DNA from: Lachancea mirantina
Taxonomy: Eukaryota; Ascomycota; Saccharomycetes; Saccharomycetales; Saccharomycetaceae
Direction: 5' to 3'
DNA: 64,000 bases
Assembly (NCBI GenBank): GCA_900074745.1
Contig: LT598467.1
Span: 558,001 to 622,000 of the forward strand
Shown here: positions 40,032 through 51,600 of the stretch, piece by piece
Layout of the letters: every line of letters starts with the position of its first letter
Numbering within the stretch: the first letter of the stretch is position 1
Position numbers and translations under genes: made by a program
The notes under the pieces: generated by a model
Databases searched by the model: none
What the model saw: only the letters and a program-made list of their open reading frames with translations
Told to the model about the DNA's origin: nothing

Positions 40032-41321
40032 TTATTTGTAGGATTCCAGAAAAAATACTAGACCGTAGCTCACAACGCTTCCCAGAGCCAAGCCGGTGGA
40101 AAGAAAAATGTTGGTGAAGCCTCCGGCCGCTTTCCGCTCTTGATCGGTTTGAAGAAGTGTGGGAACTTTCATGAAGCTGATGGAGACGACATTCCCGTTT
40201 GTGACGCCAAATATAAATTGGAGCAACAGGTAACACATATCGGACAACACGCGGTTAGAGGTGTGCGACGTGCCATTGATGTTGAAAAAGAAAAAGATTG
40301 GGACGAGTAAAAATCTACCCACAGAGTACAGGAAGATTTTCCAAGGCGTGAAAAAGGTGCTCTGAAATACCCAATGGTCAGAAATGCTTCTGCCATAAAG
40401 ATCGCCCAGATTCCAGATTGTGAAAACCAGAGGAATGAATTGCGAATTATGCAGCGGCAGTCCCATGACTAAGGTGTTGGCAGCAAATACTGGGAAAGTT
40501 AAAGTGACCACGAAAGCCGTGAAAATGGCAAGAACAACATATTTTAGCTTCGAATAAAGCACCGCAAAAGGTACGGTGTTTTGTTTGTTCTGGTCTTCGT
40601 AACTGTGAGGAGGAGCCAAATCGGAGCTGTCACAGGCACCTACTTTACCCGCCCTGTACGCCACGGTTGCGGCGATCGATATCAGCACCGTGGTAAGGAA
40701 AAACACAAAGATTCCGAGAGAGCTTTGTGACTTGACTTCGCCAATGAATGAGAGCCCGAAAAGCGCGATTGAGGGCAGGAACCCTGCAACTGCCTGGCCC
40801 ATCATCACCGCTTGACTAAACTCGCTGCCGAACAGATTGGCAATTGCCATGCATCCATTTTGAGTCATTGCTGTTCCCGCTGCGCTCACCAGCACGAGTA
40901 TCATAAGGATAGAAAACACGACCCCTTGAGGTAGCAGTTTGTGAAGCGAGACCAAGGCACACAGACTGCCAAAAACGAGGACTTCCCACACAAGTCCCCT
41001 CACAACTCTCTGTGAATAACTATGCTGTCTGCGTGACAGCCACAGATTTATTACCACAGAGGATATTGTCGAGATACTCATCATCGTACTCACGTAAATT
41101 TTGGCATAGATTGACGTGCCACCGAAAACGTCCTGTTGAAAGTAGGATGTGGCGCTGAGAAAGCTGTTCCACGGCCACAGTAATGCGACGCCAAGTAGTA
41201 AGAATGTCAGGTATGTTAAATTACGCAATTTTTGCGATAACGGCGCATTTTCAAGCAACAATTCTTCATCCATACGATTCGAACCATCTCGGATGAGCGC
41301 AGAGTCTGCTTCTACAGCCAT
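40032..41321 (-). CDS. FUN26: Equilibrative nucleoside transporter, vacuolar
   Basis: 429 aa (S. cerevisiae Fun26 517 aa, with a longer N terminus and central loop). ENT family (SLC29) transporter of nucleosides, nucleobases and nicotinamide riboside at the vacuolar membrane. About eleven membrane segments. Family marks: LLGVALLWPWNSFLSATSYF at the first helix, GTAMTQNGCMAIANLFGSEF with the helix 4-5 signature, GQAVAGFLPS, FTIWNLGDLYGR, and FGVTNGNVVSISFMKVPTLL with AAGGFTNIFLSTGLALGS near the C terminus. It sits between PMT2 and CCR4 as in YAL023C-YAL022C-YAL021C. Confidence 0.96.
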   Translation of the reverse strand: MAVEADSALIRDGSNRMDEELLLENAPLSQKLRNLTYLTFLLLGVALLWPWNSFLSATSYFQQDVFGGTSIYAKIYVSTMMSISTISSVVINLWLSRRQHSYSQRVVRGLVWEVLVFGSLCALVSLHKLLPQGVVFSILMILVLVSAAGTAMTQNGCMAIANLFGSEFSQAVMMGQAVAGFLPSIALFGLSFIGEVKSQSSLGIFVFFLTTVLISIAATVAYRAGKVGACDSSDLAPPHSYEDQNKQNTVPFAVLYSKLKYVVLAIFTAFVVTLTFPVFAANTLVMGLPLHNSQFIPLVFTIWNLGDLYGRSISDHWVFQSTFFTPWKIFLYSVGRFLLVPIFFFFNINGTSHTSNRVLSDMCYLLLQFIFGVTNGNVVSISFMKVPTLLQTDQERKAAGGFTNIFLSTGLALGSVVSYGLVFFLESYK

Positions 41322-42010
41322 CTTTGTCTCTATGCGCCGCTTCTGCGGTGTGATTTCTAAATTTCTGAGTTTCTTGATTCGCAGAGATAACCAATTCTTA
41401 ATTGATAGACTTGAAAGCCGAAAAAGCTTACGTCAGCATTTTCAAGAGCCGTTATCAGAACTCAAGATCTGAACATCATTTAAGGTATTAAAAGTCTAAC
41501 ACAAATGGCTGAGTCAAGTATCTCTTTTGAGCGTAGACAGCTTTAAAATATCGTTTAATTGTGCAATATCAGGACTATGTTGGCCCACTGTGTTTCTTCA
41601 AAATATTTGCAAAAGTTGCGAGATTCACAGCTAGCACAGGCAAGTGGTAGCACAACCTTAGAACATTTGATACATTGAATGGGGGATCTGTTATGCCTAT
41701 TATTTGTTTCTCTTTTCGTCTCTCCGAAAATCCGGCTTCAGATTTTATCGTTTTGTATAGTCAAGTGACATTTAAATCTTGTGGGAAACTTCTATGCGAT
41801 AACATAGTGAATATGAAATCCAGACCAAGCATCCACATGCAAAAGTCGTAACCATTTCGTCAGACTGATAAAAACTGCGTGTTAATGGAGAGGCACTTTT
41901 ATACATCGGATATAATCCATCGTGGAAAAAAATCGCAAGCGAAAAAGAGTGCTCCCAAGGTAAATATAGTACATATGATGTCAGGTCGTAGGCATTATCG
42001 TTAACGGTGG
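41322..42010. other. Gap between FUN26 and CCR4
   Basis: 689 bases holding the FUN26 promoter and the CCR4 3' region. Nothing else recognised. Confidence 0.5.
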
Positions 42011-44251
42011 CTACACTTTCCTACTCCCGCCACCGCTTGTCTTTGTGAATTCAAATCTCGATACGAGAGCAATGTGGTCACTTGTGAATTTGTCGTTGGG
42101 GAACCCGATAAATTTGGATGCGTATGTGGGATCTATTTCTCCCAACAGACCTCTCACGCGCAACCCTTGCGGAGAGTACCATATGTAATCGATAACGTCG
42201 GTGAAATCTGGTGACATATTTGTGAACGGTAACTCTCCGATAGAGTCGTAACTAGACTTCAAAGACAAACCATGGTAAAAGTTTTTCTGAGACATGTAGC
42301 CGAAGTCCCTGCCCTCGATGTCCTTGTGTTGGCGTACACTGCCAGTGTTGAAAAGTTCGTAAACGGCGGAGTCTGGCGTAGAGTTGAAGTCACCGCATAC
42401 TACTACCGGCACTCTTTTGAGATCTTGTGCGTTATTGCAATTGTGCTGTTCTTTGATGAGCTTCTCTAAATGATCAAGAAGCACACCGACTTGGAATGTT
42501 TTCACGTCATTGAATTGTGGATCCCAATGGAGATGCGTTGTCGCAACCCAGACCTGATCCCCCGATTTGATATGCTGTAACTTGATTATCAACGCGACGT
42601 TATCCTTGTTCATCGCACGGTTAAGATAATCCTCCGTCCTCTGAAACCGTTTGTGTTTCATCCACATACTGCTGAAATCTACGATGTCGCTGAACAAGAG
42701 CTTAAACTCTGAATTCTTGTAGAACATTGCGCAGCCGTCCACTTTTTGGGAGTCCTTAGATTGCATTGTACGGGCTCTAGTTTTGGCCTGGAAAATAGAG
42801 CTGTAGCCCTTTTCCGTCATGAGAGGCGACCAGAATTCCGCGAACGTCTTACTTTCCACTTCTTGCAAACACACGACGTCAGTTTGATATGAGAGAATCT
42901 CATTTTTTAGTTTCTCACGCCTGTATTCCCAGCTCAAAGCCCATGAGGGTGTAAAGCGGTACATTTTAGGAGTCGCATAATGCTGACAGAGGGTATTGTA
43001 TGACAGAAGGGTAAACGATTTTTTGAGAAGCTCGCGGCTCTGGTGTGAATCGGAGTCTGATACTGAAAGGTATTCCTTAGCCACCTCTCCGTCGGCGTTG
43101 ATGTCCAGAAATTGTCTATCTTTTGGCAGTGGAATTTCAGGTGCATTGTCTCTTAAATAGAAAATCAAACCGGTCACCGATTTTTCGACCAAAATCTTGA
43201 TTATTTGCCGGTCCATCGGATTTCCTTCGATTCCGAGGAACTGAAGGTTAAACAAGTACCCAAACTCCCAAGGGAGGTTGGAGACCATGTTGTCGAAGAA
43301 GTACAAATACTTCAAATTATAGCAAAGACCCAGCTCACGAGGTAATTCTGTTAACCTGTTCTGCGACAAGTCTAATACCCGAAGATTTTTCAACGACTTG
43401 ATTGAGGGAGGCAAAGCTGTTAAATTGTTACCATTCAAATACAAGCGGGTGAGAAACTCGTACTTGAAGAGGCTCATGTTGAGATTGAATAATTGTATGT
43501 TCGACAAGTCTAACGCGTGCCACAGTTGATCCGTGGGGCTCGAATTCTTGGGTGCACCTCTGCGATGCTCAGTTTCGTCATCTTCATCTATGTTATATTG
43601 AGACAGCTTTTTCTGCTGTAGCATAGCTGCCGGCGTGGTGGCTCCGTTATTGCCATTGAGCTCTGCATTGGGTGTCATTGGTGTAGAAACGGCACTAGTA
43701 GACCCGTTGTTCAAGACCGTTGAGTCACCTGCCATTTCCAGTAGTAGTTGCTTCGTGTGGTCCACTAATGAAGCGGACATCTCGTTCAATGTTCCTCCCG
43801 CCGTTTGATTATTATTGAGCATGTATTTGCGCATCGCACTTTGCCGAGCATAAATATTTGCTTGGCCCATAGACTGCCTCGAAATTGATGCCAATTGCAA
43901 CTGCAGCTTCCAGATGGGGTTCGCCATCATAGAAGCATCACCCTGGTGTGGGTGGTATAGCGGATTTCCAGCATTGGCAGTTGCCGAGACACCAGCTGCT
44001 GAAGCGACGGCAGCAGATCCACCGTTATTGAGATGGGAACTCATTTGCGAGAGGTTTCCGACCAATCCCGGTGGTAGACCCTGCTGCTGTGTTTGAGATG
44101 GAATGGTTTGAGTAGGCATCCTTGGTTGTTGCAGATGTAGCTGGGCGTGTAAAGTGTTAGGTGTTTCGCTTGTGGGCGCTCCACCCAAAGAGGGCGGTGC
44201 ATGCTGCCCTGAAAGGCTCGGATAACCGGCCCCCCGGGACGAATTATTCAT
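42011..44251 (-). CDS. CCR4: Ccr4, catalytic deadenylase of CCR4-NOT
   Basis: 746 aa (S. cerevisiae 837). Major cytoplasmic poly(A) exonuclease, bound to Pop2 and through it to Not1. A Gln/Asn/Pro-rich N terminus is followed by leucine-rich repeats at ~280-370 ([40 protein letters not shown]), which bind Pop2. The C-terminal EEP nuclease domain has the catalytic residues in place: E464 in [11 protein letters not shown]621 and N623 in [10 protein letters not shown], and D725-H726 in SDHIALVS, with TTHLHWDP upstream. The start [13 protein letters not shown] lies ahead of the Q-rich region. Synteny with FUN26 and ATS1 is exact. Confidence 0.98.
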   Translation of the reverse strand: MNNSSRGAGYPSLSGQHAPPSLGGAPTSETPNTLHAQLHLQQPRMPTQTIPSQTQQQGLPPGLVGNLSQMSSHLNNGGSAAVASAAGVSATANAGNPLYHPHQGDASMMANPIWKLQLQLASISRQSMGQANIYARQSAMRKYMLNNNQTAGGTLNEMSASLVDHTKQLLLEMAGDSTVLNNGSTSAVSTPMTPNAELNGNNGATTPAAMLQQKKLSQYNIDEDDETEHRRGAPKNSSPTDQLWHALDLSNIQLFNLNMSLFKYEFLTRLYLNGNNLTALPPSIKSLKNLRVLDLSQNRLTELPRELGLCYNLKYLYFFDNMVSNLPWEFGYLFNLQFLGIEGNPMDRQIIKILVEKSVTGLIFYLRDNAPEIPLPKDRQFLDINADGEVAKEYLSVSDSDSHQSRELLKKSFTLLSYNTLCQHYATPKMYRFTPSWALSWEYRREKLKNEILSYQTDVVCLQEVESKTFAEFWSPLMTEKGYSSIFQAKTRARTMQSKDSQKVDGCAMFYKNSEFKLLFSDIVDFSSMWMKHKRFQRTEDYLNRAMNKDNVALIIKLQHIKSGDQVWVATTHLHWDPQFNDVKTFQVGVLLDHLEKLIKEQHNCNNAQDLKRVPVVVCGDFNSTPDSAVYELFNTGSVRQHKDIEGRDFGYMSQKNFYHGLSLKSSYDSIGELPFTNMSPDFTDVIDYIWYSPQGLRVRGLLGEIDPTYASKFIGFPNDKFTSDHIALVSRFEFTKTSGGGSRKV

Positions 44252-46010
44252 AATTCTGCTCTGACGTGCTCAAGTCTGCGAAACTGAGGCTTCATTTCGT
44301 CAATATCAGCACAGTTCCCTAAACTCGAAAGATTTTCATCACGAAACTCATTATCAAGAGTCCGGGTAAGAAGGCTTTTTCCAGAGATTCTCTCCATAAT
44401 AAACTAGCGAAGATCTGCTAGAGAAGAATTCGTAGTTATCAGCTTGATCGACCAGTTTTACCCATGCAGTGCTCTAATCATATTTGTTTGTAGGATTTTG
44501 GCTTTCGATAACTTTTTTTCTTTTTCCTGCTTAATATGATGGAAGGTGTGAGTTCTTCGAAGTCGTGCAGATCAAATCCGTAATGTAAGGGAAAAAGCGC
44601 TCAAGCAAATGACAGCAACTTTATTCTTTACGATCCTCTTCTGTATCCAGACGCGCTCTTGTTACGAAAAATCACAGGCTTACCTGAAAGAAGCAAATTT
44701 TTAGAGATTCAAACCAAAACTTAGAGACGTTGTATCAAATGTGCCTTTCTTCCGGTGAACAGGCTGTTCTGTTTTCTTCCACGTCAGCAAGCTTTCGAAG
44801 TCTTTTGTCCCTCTAAACCAAAGTTCGAGTAAGTTATCAGCGACGAAGCTTCGAAAGCGCGATTCCTTGATCGACGACCAAGTAAAAAACAACTGCTACC
44901 TTACACTTTTACCCAATGTTAAAGCTTTCCCCAAAGTCGGTCCGGTATCAACTCCCCTTGTCCCGTGTTGACATGGCAAATAAAATTGAATTGGCATGCC
45001 CTCTTTCCCCCGAACTCAACACCAATTATTCACAAATGGCATACAGTTGTTCAGAATTCCTTTAAGCCAATTCGAAACTTGTAGAATACAACACTGTTTC
45101 GAGTGTTATGGTGATCGTTGAGATAGCCGCCGAGATGGACGTGCTCCTTATAAACAAAATCTGTAACAATTAAGGTAGTTTCGTTCAATACGACAAGGAC
45201 AGCTCGAGAGTTCACACCACTATGGCTTTACATTCATAGCTCTACTGTCTATTTGATTGCACCAAAGCGAACTACTGACTTTTGGAATCCATTGTTTGTC
45301 ATTGTAGTCTACATCATTGTTGACTGAACTGCTCTATTACAATTGGTCACCCTGGATGCAGTCCCTATCATAGATAAGACCTCATTACTACGAAGAGATT
45401 TCAATCGAAACACGTATTTACCAGAACATATTGCAGCGATTCAATGTGACAGCTTTGTTTAAATGCTTCTTAATGAGGATTTGACTTCCAGTCTTTTCAT
45501 TTTTGATTGAAGAATTTTAGCAGTTACAGATCTCCACATGAGAGAGAAGGTAGATTCCTCTCAGTAGAGCACTCATTTTCCCATATGTCATTACTTATTT
45601 GAACATACCCTGTATTGTTCTCTTTGGAGTGCAAGACCTCTCTCACTTTTAGAGAGTAGACGTTTATATAGATTACCCTACTTTAGAATTTTCAACATGA
45701 AAAACTCGTGGCCTTGAAGACCGCATCTCCTCTTTCTGTTATAAAAACAATAGTAACGGTCAGTCTCTTCTGGCCGTTGTCTATGGGAGGTATCAAAGAA
45801 ACGGACGGGTGTCTCATGATTTCTCAGCACTCATTCGTGATACGTACCTCCGAGAGCGACGATCAAGAAGTTTATACATATTTTCCATGTGAACGTCACT
45901 GCCCTATGGTTTTGGACGTGTGTAAGCCATGAATATGGGAAAGATACTTCTTAACATCACATGTAATTTGTAGGAGTATTGTACCATGTAGCTCGAGTCC
46001 GGCCCGGTAG
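44252..46010. other. Long gap between CCR4 and ATS1
   Basis: 1.76 kb, AT-rich, containing the CCR4 promoter. A perfect 10-base inverted repeat, GCTTTCGAAG at 44791-44800 and CTTCGAAAGC at 44849-44858, is present. The 63-codon frame at 44701-44892 (-) starts with TTG and was not accepted. No RNA gene seen. Confidence 0.45.
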
Positions 46011-47109
46011 CTAGGGTGCTGCGACCAAGGTAGGATTGAAGATACAGATCCAGGTTGTCGCGCAGCCACCGAAGCAGCTGACAACAGTTTCATCTTTTTT
46101 GGCCTCGTAGACAGGGTTCAGCGGACTGACAACGTTGGAGCCGTCGTTTTCTTCTTCATCATCATTGCCGCACTCACAGGTTGCACCGGTTTGCTGCAGT
46201 CTACCGCAATTCCCGTGTTCGCCCCAGCCCCAACAGAACACGGCTTTGCCTTCAGTACACATTATTCCGTGCTCGCTACCAACTGCAAGCGTTGTGATGT
46301 GTCCCGGGGCTGGGTCTTTTAATAGCTGGCCGTGAGTTCCATGGCCGTACGACAAGACGCGGTTGCGCGCGGAAAGGTGAACGGAGGACCACATAGCAAG
46401 CATTCGGACCTTGTCTGCCGGAGTTTTCGCACTTTGGATGTTTTGCGCATCCACAGCAATTAGAGATTCGAGTTCCTTCAAAGATCCCATTAGCACAAAG
46501 CGATCTACATCGAGAAAGCATACAAAATTTTTCCCGACGTTGAGCTGGCTCACACGGGAGCCGCTGTAAACCACTGTTGGCTTGTCAATGAGCCGACACT
46601 TTGGCTCGGACAGCTGGCATTTCGTATTGGAGCCCCACCCGTAGATTTGGTCGTCCACCTGCAAGTAGATGTTTTGGAACGCACCGGACAATGACGTTCT
46701 GGCGTTTGCAGGAACACGCATAATCTCTACGAACTTAGCGGTGCACCTTGTCGCAGAGCCTTGCCCAAGCTCACCTTTCAGACCCTCTCCGCAGCTCAGC
46801 ACTTCTCCGGCGTCAGAGATCGCTACGGTGCAATCCCAGCCGCAGGCAACGTCTTTAAATCGCCCCGGAACTTGAGCCCAGTTAGGAATGGTTTCCGTAT
46901 CGTCAAAGCCGCATTGTCTCTTTGAATTGTCCCCACATGTATGCAGGGTGCCATCTTCTAGTAAAAGAGCCGTATGGTTGCCCCCGCATGCGATTTTGAG
47001 GGGTCTTAGCAGCGATGTAAACGTATTTCTTGGCTTGATCAAGTCATTACAGTGGCCTAGGCCTAAGCTGACCAGACCCGTTCGATCCAAGAGCCTTGAC
47101 TTCGTACAT
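46011..47109 (-). CDS. ATS1: Ats1, RCC1-repeat protein, apparently expressed by +1 frameshifting
   Basis: The body (47063 down to 46011) encodes an RCC1-like propeller: IACGGNHTALL, VACGWDCTVAISDAGEV, YGWGSNTKCQLSEPK, VGSEHGIMCTEGKAVFCWGW and FGGCATTWI. In S. cerevisiae Ats1 suppresses alpha-tubulin defects and works with Nap1 in tRNA wobble-uridine modification (Kti11/Kti13 complex; ATS1 is KTI13). The body frame has no ATG before codon ~130. An ATG at 47109 opens another frame reading MYEVKALGSNGSGQL, the exact N terminus expected (S. cerevisiae MSCVYAFGSNGQRQL). The frames meet at CTT AGG C (47067-47061). Skipping the A at 47064 gives QL-GLGHCND and a 365-aa protein against 333 in S. cerevisiae. 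No intron fits a one-base offset. A sequence error is the only other explanation I see. Confidence 0.9.
47061..47067 (-). other. CTT AGG C heptamer, putative +1 programmed frameshift site in ATS1
   Basis: CTTAGGC read in the frame of the ATG at 47109 (codon 15 = CTT, codon 16 = AGG). In Ty1 and ABP140 of S. cerevisiae, tRNA-Leu on CUU slips to UUA while AGG waits for its scarce tRNA-Arg, and decoding resumes at GGC. The zero frame ends six codons after CTT at TAA (47049-47047), so non-shifting ribosomes would make a 20-aa peptide. Confidence 0.82.
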
Positions 47110-47311
47110 CTCAGCCCTTTACCTTATTTTCGCGATTAGATTTGTCAGTGGTGAAAGAGCTAAGCGAAAATTAGGAGGATCAGCTTGATATCACTGAGGT
47201 CGCGTGCACAGCTCAAAATATAAAGTGAGCACACGAAGATTTGAGAGTAAAGGATAATATTTATCGTGGTCTACAAAGGTGAGATACTGACTTTCTAGAG
47301 CGGGGGCGTTA

Positions 47312-47343
47312 CGAAGTTCGACCAACCTGCTGGTCTAACTTCG
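47312..47343. repeat. Inverted repeat, 13-base arms with one mismatch
   Basis: CGAAGTTCGACCA (47312-47324) and TGGTCTAACTTCG (47331-47343) are complementary at 12 of 13 positions around a 6-base loop. GTTACGAAG also occurs as a direct repeat at 47308 and 47352. It may be a protein-binding palindrome or RNA stem in the ATS1 promoter; function unknown. Confidence 0.45.
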
Positions 47344-47810
47344 AAGTCTGAGTTACGAAGAACATCCCTCTAACCTAGAGCAAGATACACAGAATTAACT
47401 TGAAATCTTGCGCGTTTTGTAACAGTGTGATGGGATGGTAGTCCAGAAACGAAGCGCCTTCTTGTAAATTTTTAGTTTCAATTTTGAAAGAAACGGCTTC
47501 CTAATTATTTCACATAGTAGTGTAAAGACTAGATGACACTTTCTTGCTCACAAATGATCAAGTAGCTATCAGACCCATATGATTTCTGCAGAGCCATGGT
47601 AATGGTTGACCCTTGAATGCTCTCGGTTTATGTGTCTACATATTTATCTTCATACAAAATAAAGATACTATACACATATCGTCATACACAAACCACTAAG
47701 ACTTGGTTACGGAGACAGACATATATTGAACACAGCAATGGAAACACCTTAGCAAACACCCATGGAGGCAAAACAACGCGATGAGAGAGTATTACGCTCC
47801 GTTAATACTT

Positions 47811-47852
47811 TTTTACGAATAGCCGCCAACGTTCGGCGGCTTCGTCGTAAAA
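47811..47852. promoter_or_regulatory. Hairpin with two inverted URS1-like (Ume6) sites
   Basis: Outer arms TTTTACGA (47811-47818) and TCGTAAAA (47845-47852) flank inner arms AGCCGCC (47821-47827) and GGCGGCT (47835-47841) with a 7-base loop. Each inner arm extends into a 9 of 10 match to the Ume6 URS1 consensus TAGCCGCCGA: TAGCCGCCAA at 47820, and AAGCCGCCGA on the minus strand at 47842-47833. It lies about 700 bases from both ATS1 and FUN30. Confidence 0.5.
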
Positions 47853-48600
47853 CGATAAAAATCTAAGAATTTGCAGAAACAGCTAATCGCAGAGACTTTG
47901 AACATAAGATAATCAGTAATTAAAGTGTTTAGTGCTTCAGATTTACAAAATGTTTTCGGAGTAATTGTTTTTTGTCCATTGAGTCATTTGGCTTCAGAGA
48001 CCTGAACAGTTCAACAGTAGCCATAGACATCTATACTGTCACACTATTTGGCTCAAATAGACTTGAACATCAGCTTCCTGGGCTGCCGTAAGCTTTTAGT
48101 CGCATATCCAGTCCCGGGCGGTAAGGTCGAGCTACGAACGCTTTGGAAGTATTTTCAACGCGAGAAAACATGCACGAGCTCAAATAGAAGAGAAATCTTG
48201 GGAGGCTTAGACCAAATTACTGTTACATTACGTGTAAGTTACCCGCTGCGCGATCCGAACACATAAGTAGACGCTTTTGCGTCTTTTCGCTGCGCGTAAA
48301 AATATGGGGATGACACCTGAAGAAGAGCAAGGCTTGTGACTACTTTTCCGAAATATTTTATTCCCCTGGGACATTGAGAGCGAAATGAATAATATCTACC
48401 TTTGGATTCGTCGCCCAGAACCTTTCATTTACACGTTTTGGATTTGTTGATATGTCGCTTGAAAAAAGACGCGACATCGAAATCCAATTTTCGTGATGGG
48501 CTAAAGAAGAAAGAGAAAAAAAGACAACCTGAACAAAAATTTGATCGTTAGAGGGTATCCTGTCAGATTTGATCACGTCTGGAAACGCATATCGTGAAAC

Positions 48601-51600
48601 ATGGAGCCCGAATCTAGAAGGCATGACAGCGATGTTCAAATTGCTGAATCATCGCCTGTCACCGATCATAAAGTGGTATCTTCTTCGCCTTTGAAGACTG
48701 ATGCCGATACAGCAGCGCTGCTGCGCGACAGATTTGTTTACAGACCAGGTGAGACAGACCAAAATGGATCTAGAGAACCCAAGGCGGAAAATGCAGGATT
48801 CGGCACTAAAGTCGACAACGAGCTATCTCAACTGATGCAAGACTTCCCGGATTTTTCAGAAACACTCATCAAGGCCGTCTTTAAATCCAATTCCTTTGAC
48901 ATTAGCTTGGCTAGGGAACGTCTTGCCAAAATTCACGCGCAGAAAAACTCCAGATCCTGGGCTTGGAACCCGGGTGAAAGGAAGCCTACAAATCGGCTTG
49001 TCTCCCTGGGAGCTACTAACAATGGCAGCAACGGCCAAATCAACAATTTTGGTAATGCTGGCTCGCAGATTATCTCATCGCCCGAAAAGTCTTCTAAAAT
49101 TACTTTGGAGAAGCAAAAGACCTCGATTTTCGACAGATATTCTCATGTGATGAACCAGCGTGCAAGGCCGATGATGGAATCGGTTGTTATCGACCCATCG
49201 ACAATTTCGCAGCAGGCCCCGCGCAAGAGAAGAAGATTAGTTCGCGCGGAGGATACTGTCAAAACGGCTGGCAAGAAATCCTCCGTTTCTCTTTCAGACG
49301 AGGAGGAAGAAGAAGTGAGTGGTGAGGAAGACGTGAGCGGCGACGAGTATCATGAACGCACTCCCGAAGTCAACATAGATGAGGAGATTCTGAAATTCAT
49401 TAACGAAGCAGATGTGAAAGACATCGCGGATATCGCTGACACAACGCTAGACAAGGCAAACGTATTAATTTCGTGTAGACCCTTCGCTGACCTTCACAGC
49501 TTCGGCCAGATGGACTTTCCGACCTCGGAAGAGCTCGACAAACAGAGAGAAAAGAAAAAGGCAACGAGAAGAGGTCAACAAAAAAAAGATGGTGAAAAGC
49601 TCTTGGACAAGATGGTTCAAACCACCAGAGGTTACTATGCAATTGATTCCGTCATCAAAAGGTGCTCTTCTTACGGAAAGCTTATCGCAAATCAAATGCA
49701 AAAATGGGGCATTGATATGGAAGATATTCAGAACGGAGAATTAAACTTTATAGATGTCGATGTCGAAGATGGCTACGACGATGATGCACCCGATGCTGAT
49801 GAGCAAAAAAAAAGTGCGAATGGTAGCGAAGAGGTTACAACCTCCAAAAAATTCACCGCTGACCAAGACAGTGAAGATGAGGAAGACGAAGAGGAACTGT
49901 ATCAAGAAAGCGAGGATGAAGACTACGGCGCCAGGAGGAAGTTGCGCTATACTTCTGGGCTGCGTCGTGGAAGACCAAAACAGAAGTCGGTCAAATTTTT
50001 CAAGAGAAAGCCTGAACTTTTATCCTCTGAAATGACTCTCAAGGATTACCAGCAGACCGGAATCAACTGGCTCAATTTATTATATCAAAATCACATGTCA
50101 TGTATTTTGGCGGATGAGATGGGCCTCGGAAAAACATGTCAAGTCATTGCATTTCTAGCCTATTTGAAGCAAATTAAAGAGCCCGGACCTCATCTTGTGG
50201 TTGTTCCCTCGTCGACACTTGAAAATTGGCTTCGTGAATTTAATAAATTTTGTCCCGAAATGAAGATCGAACCATATTACGGTTCTCAACAGGAGCGTGC
50301 CGAGTTGAGAGATATCTTAGAGGATAACGACGGTCACTACGACGTCATTGTTACCACGTATAATCTTGCATCCGGCAACAAATACGATGTGTCCTTTTTG
50401 AAGAATCGCGGATTTAACGTTGTAGTCTACGATGAAGGTCATATGTTAAAGAATTCAATGACGGAAAGGTTTGCTAAGCTCATGAAAATCGAGGCCAACT
50501 TCAGACTGCTACTAACGGGAACACCCCTACAAAACAATTTGAAAGAATTAATGTCGCTATTGGAGTTTATTATGCCTTCCCTCTTTGTCTCCAAGAAAGA
50601 CGACCTGTCTGCCGTGTTTAGGCAAAGAGCGCGAACTTCAGATTCCAATAAAGATTATAATCCACTTTTAGCGCAAGAGGCTATAGGAAGAGCCAAGACC
50701 ATGATGAAGCCTTTCATTTTGAGGAGACGAAAAGATCAGGTATTGAAACACTTGCCCCCTAAGCACTCTAGGGTACAGTACTGTGACATGACAAAATCCC
50801 AACGAGAAATCTACGATAAAGAGATAAAACAGGTTATGGAGCACAAACAGTCACTCGCTCAGGAAGCAGAAGAAGATGCTACTGGTAAAGACGCCAAGAA
50901 GACTCATAGCCGCAGAGCTAAAAACTTGATAATGGCTTTGAGAAAGGCCTCTCTTCATCCATTGTTGTTTAGGAATCTCTACAAAGAGGATATTTTGAAG
51001 GCGATGAGTTACGCCATTCTCAAAGAACCAGAGTACTCACAAAACGGAAATCAAGAGTATATTATGGAGGATATGAGCTACATGAATGATTTCGAGCTCC
51101 ACAAGCTGTGTTTGAAGTTCCCTAAGACGCTCTCCAAATTTCAGCTGCAGCATGACGAATGGATGGAATCCGGGAAAATCACAGTCCTGTCACAACTCTT
51201 GAAAGATATCACGGAAAAGAAGAAAGAGAAAGTGCTGGTCTTTTCTCTTTTCACGCAGGTCTTGGACATTTTGGAATTGGTGCTCACAACGCTCAACATC
51301 AATTTCTTGAGGCTAGATGGCTCGACGCAGGTCAATGATCGACAGGCTTTGATTGATAAGTTTTATGAAGATGAGGATGTCCCTGTCTTCATTTTGTCCA
51401 CCAAGGCGGGTGGGTTTGGAATTAACCTAGTGTGTGCCAATAACGTCATAATTTTCGACCAGAGTTTCAACCCGCATGATGATAAACAGGCTGCAGACAG
51501 AGCACACCGTGTAGGACAGACGAAACCTGTCAGTATCACAACCATCATTACTCGCAACTCCATCGAAGAGAAAATTAATCAACTAGCGAAGAACAAACTT

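Larger units (their letters stand above)
47110..48600. other. Long divergent gap ATS1 - FUN30
   Basis: 1.49 kb between two divergent genes. It holds an imperfect hairpin at 47312-47343 and a strong hairpin with two URS1-like sites at 47811-47852, both listed separately. No tRNA or supported ORF. An A/T-rich stretch lies around 47630-47690. Confidence 0.5.

Noticed and set aside
44701-44892. A 63-codon minus-strand frame between CCR4 and ATS1
   Set aside because: It begins with TTG, has a stop directly upstream and no plausible splice partner; it looks somewhat protein-like but is too short to support.
47040-47109. An intron instead of frameshifting at the start of ATS1
   Set aside because: The two frames differ by one base and abut directly; no GT-AG pair with a branch sequence can remove a single base while keeping both conserved blocks.
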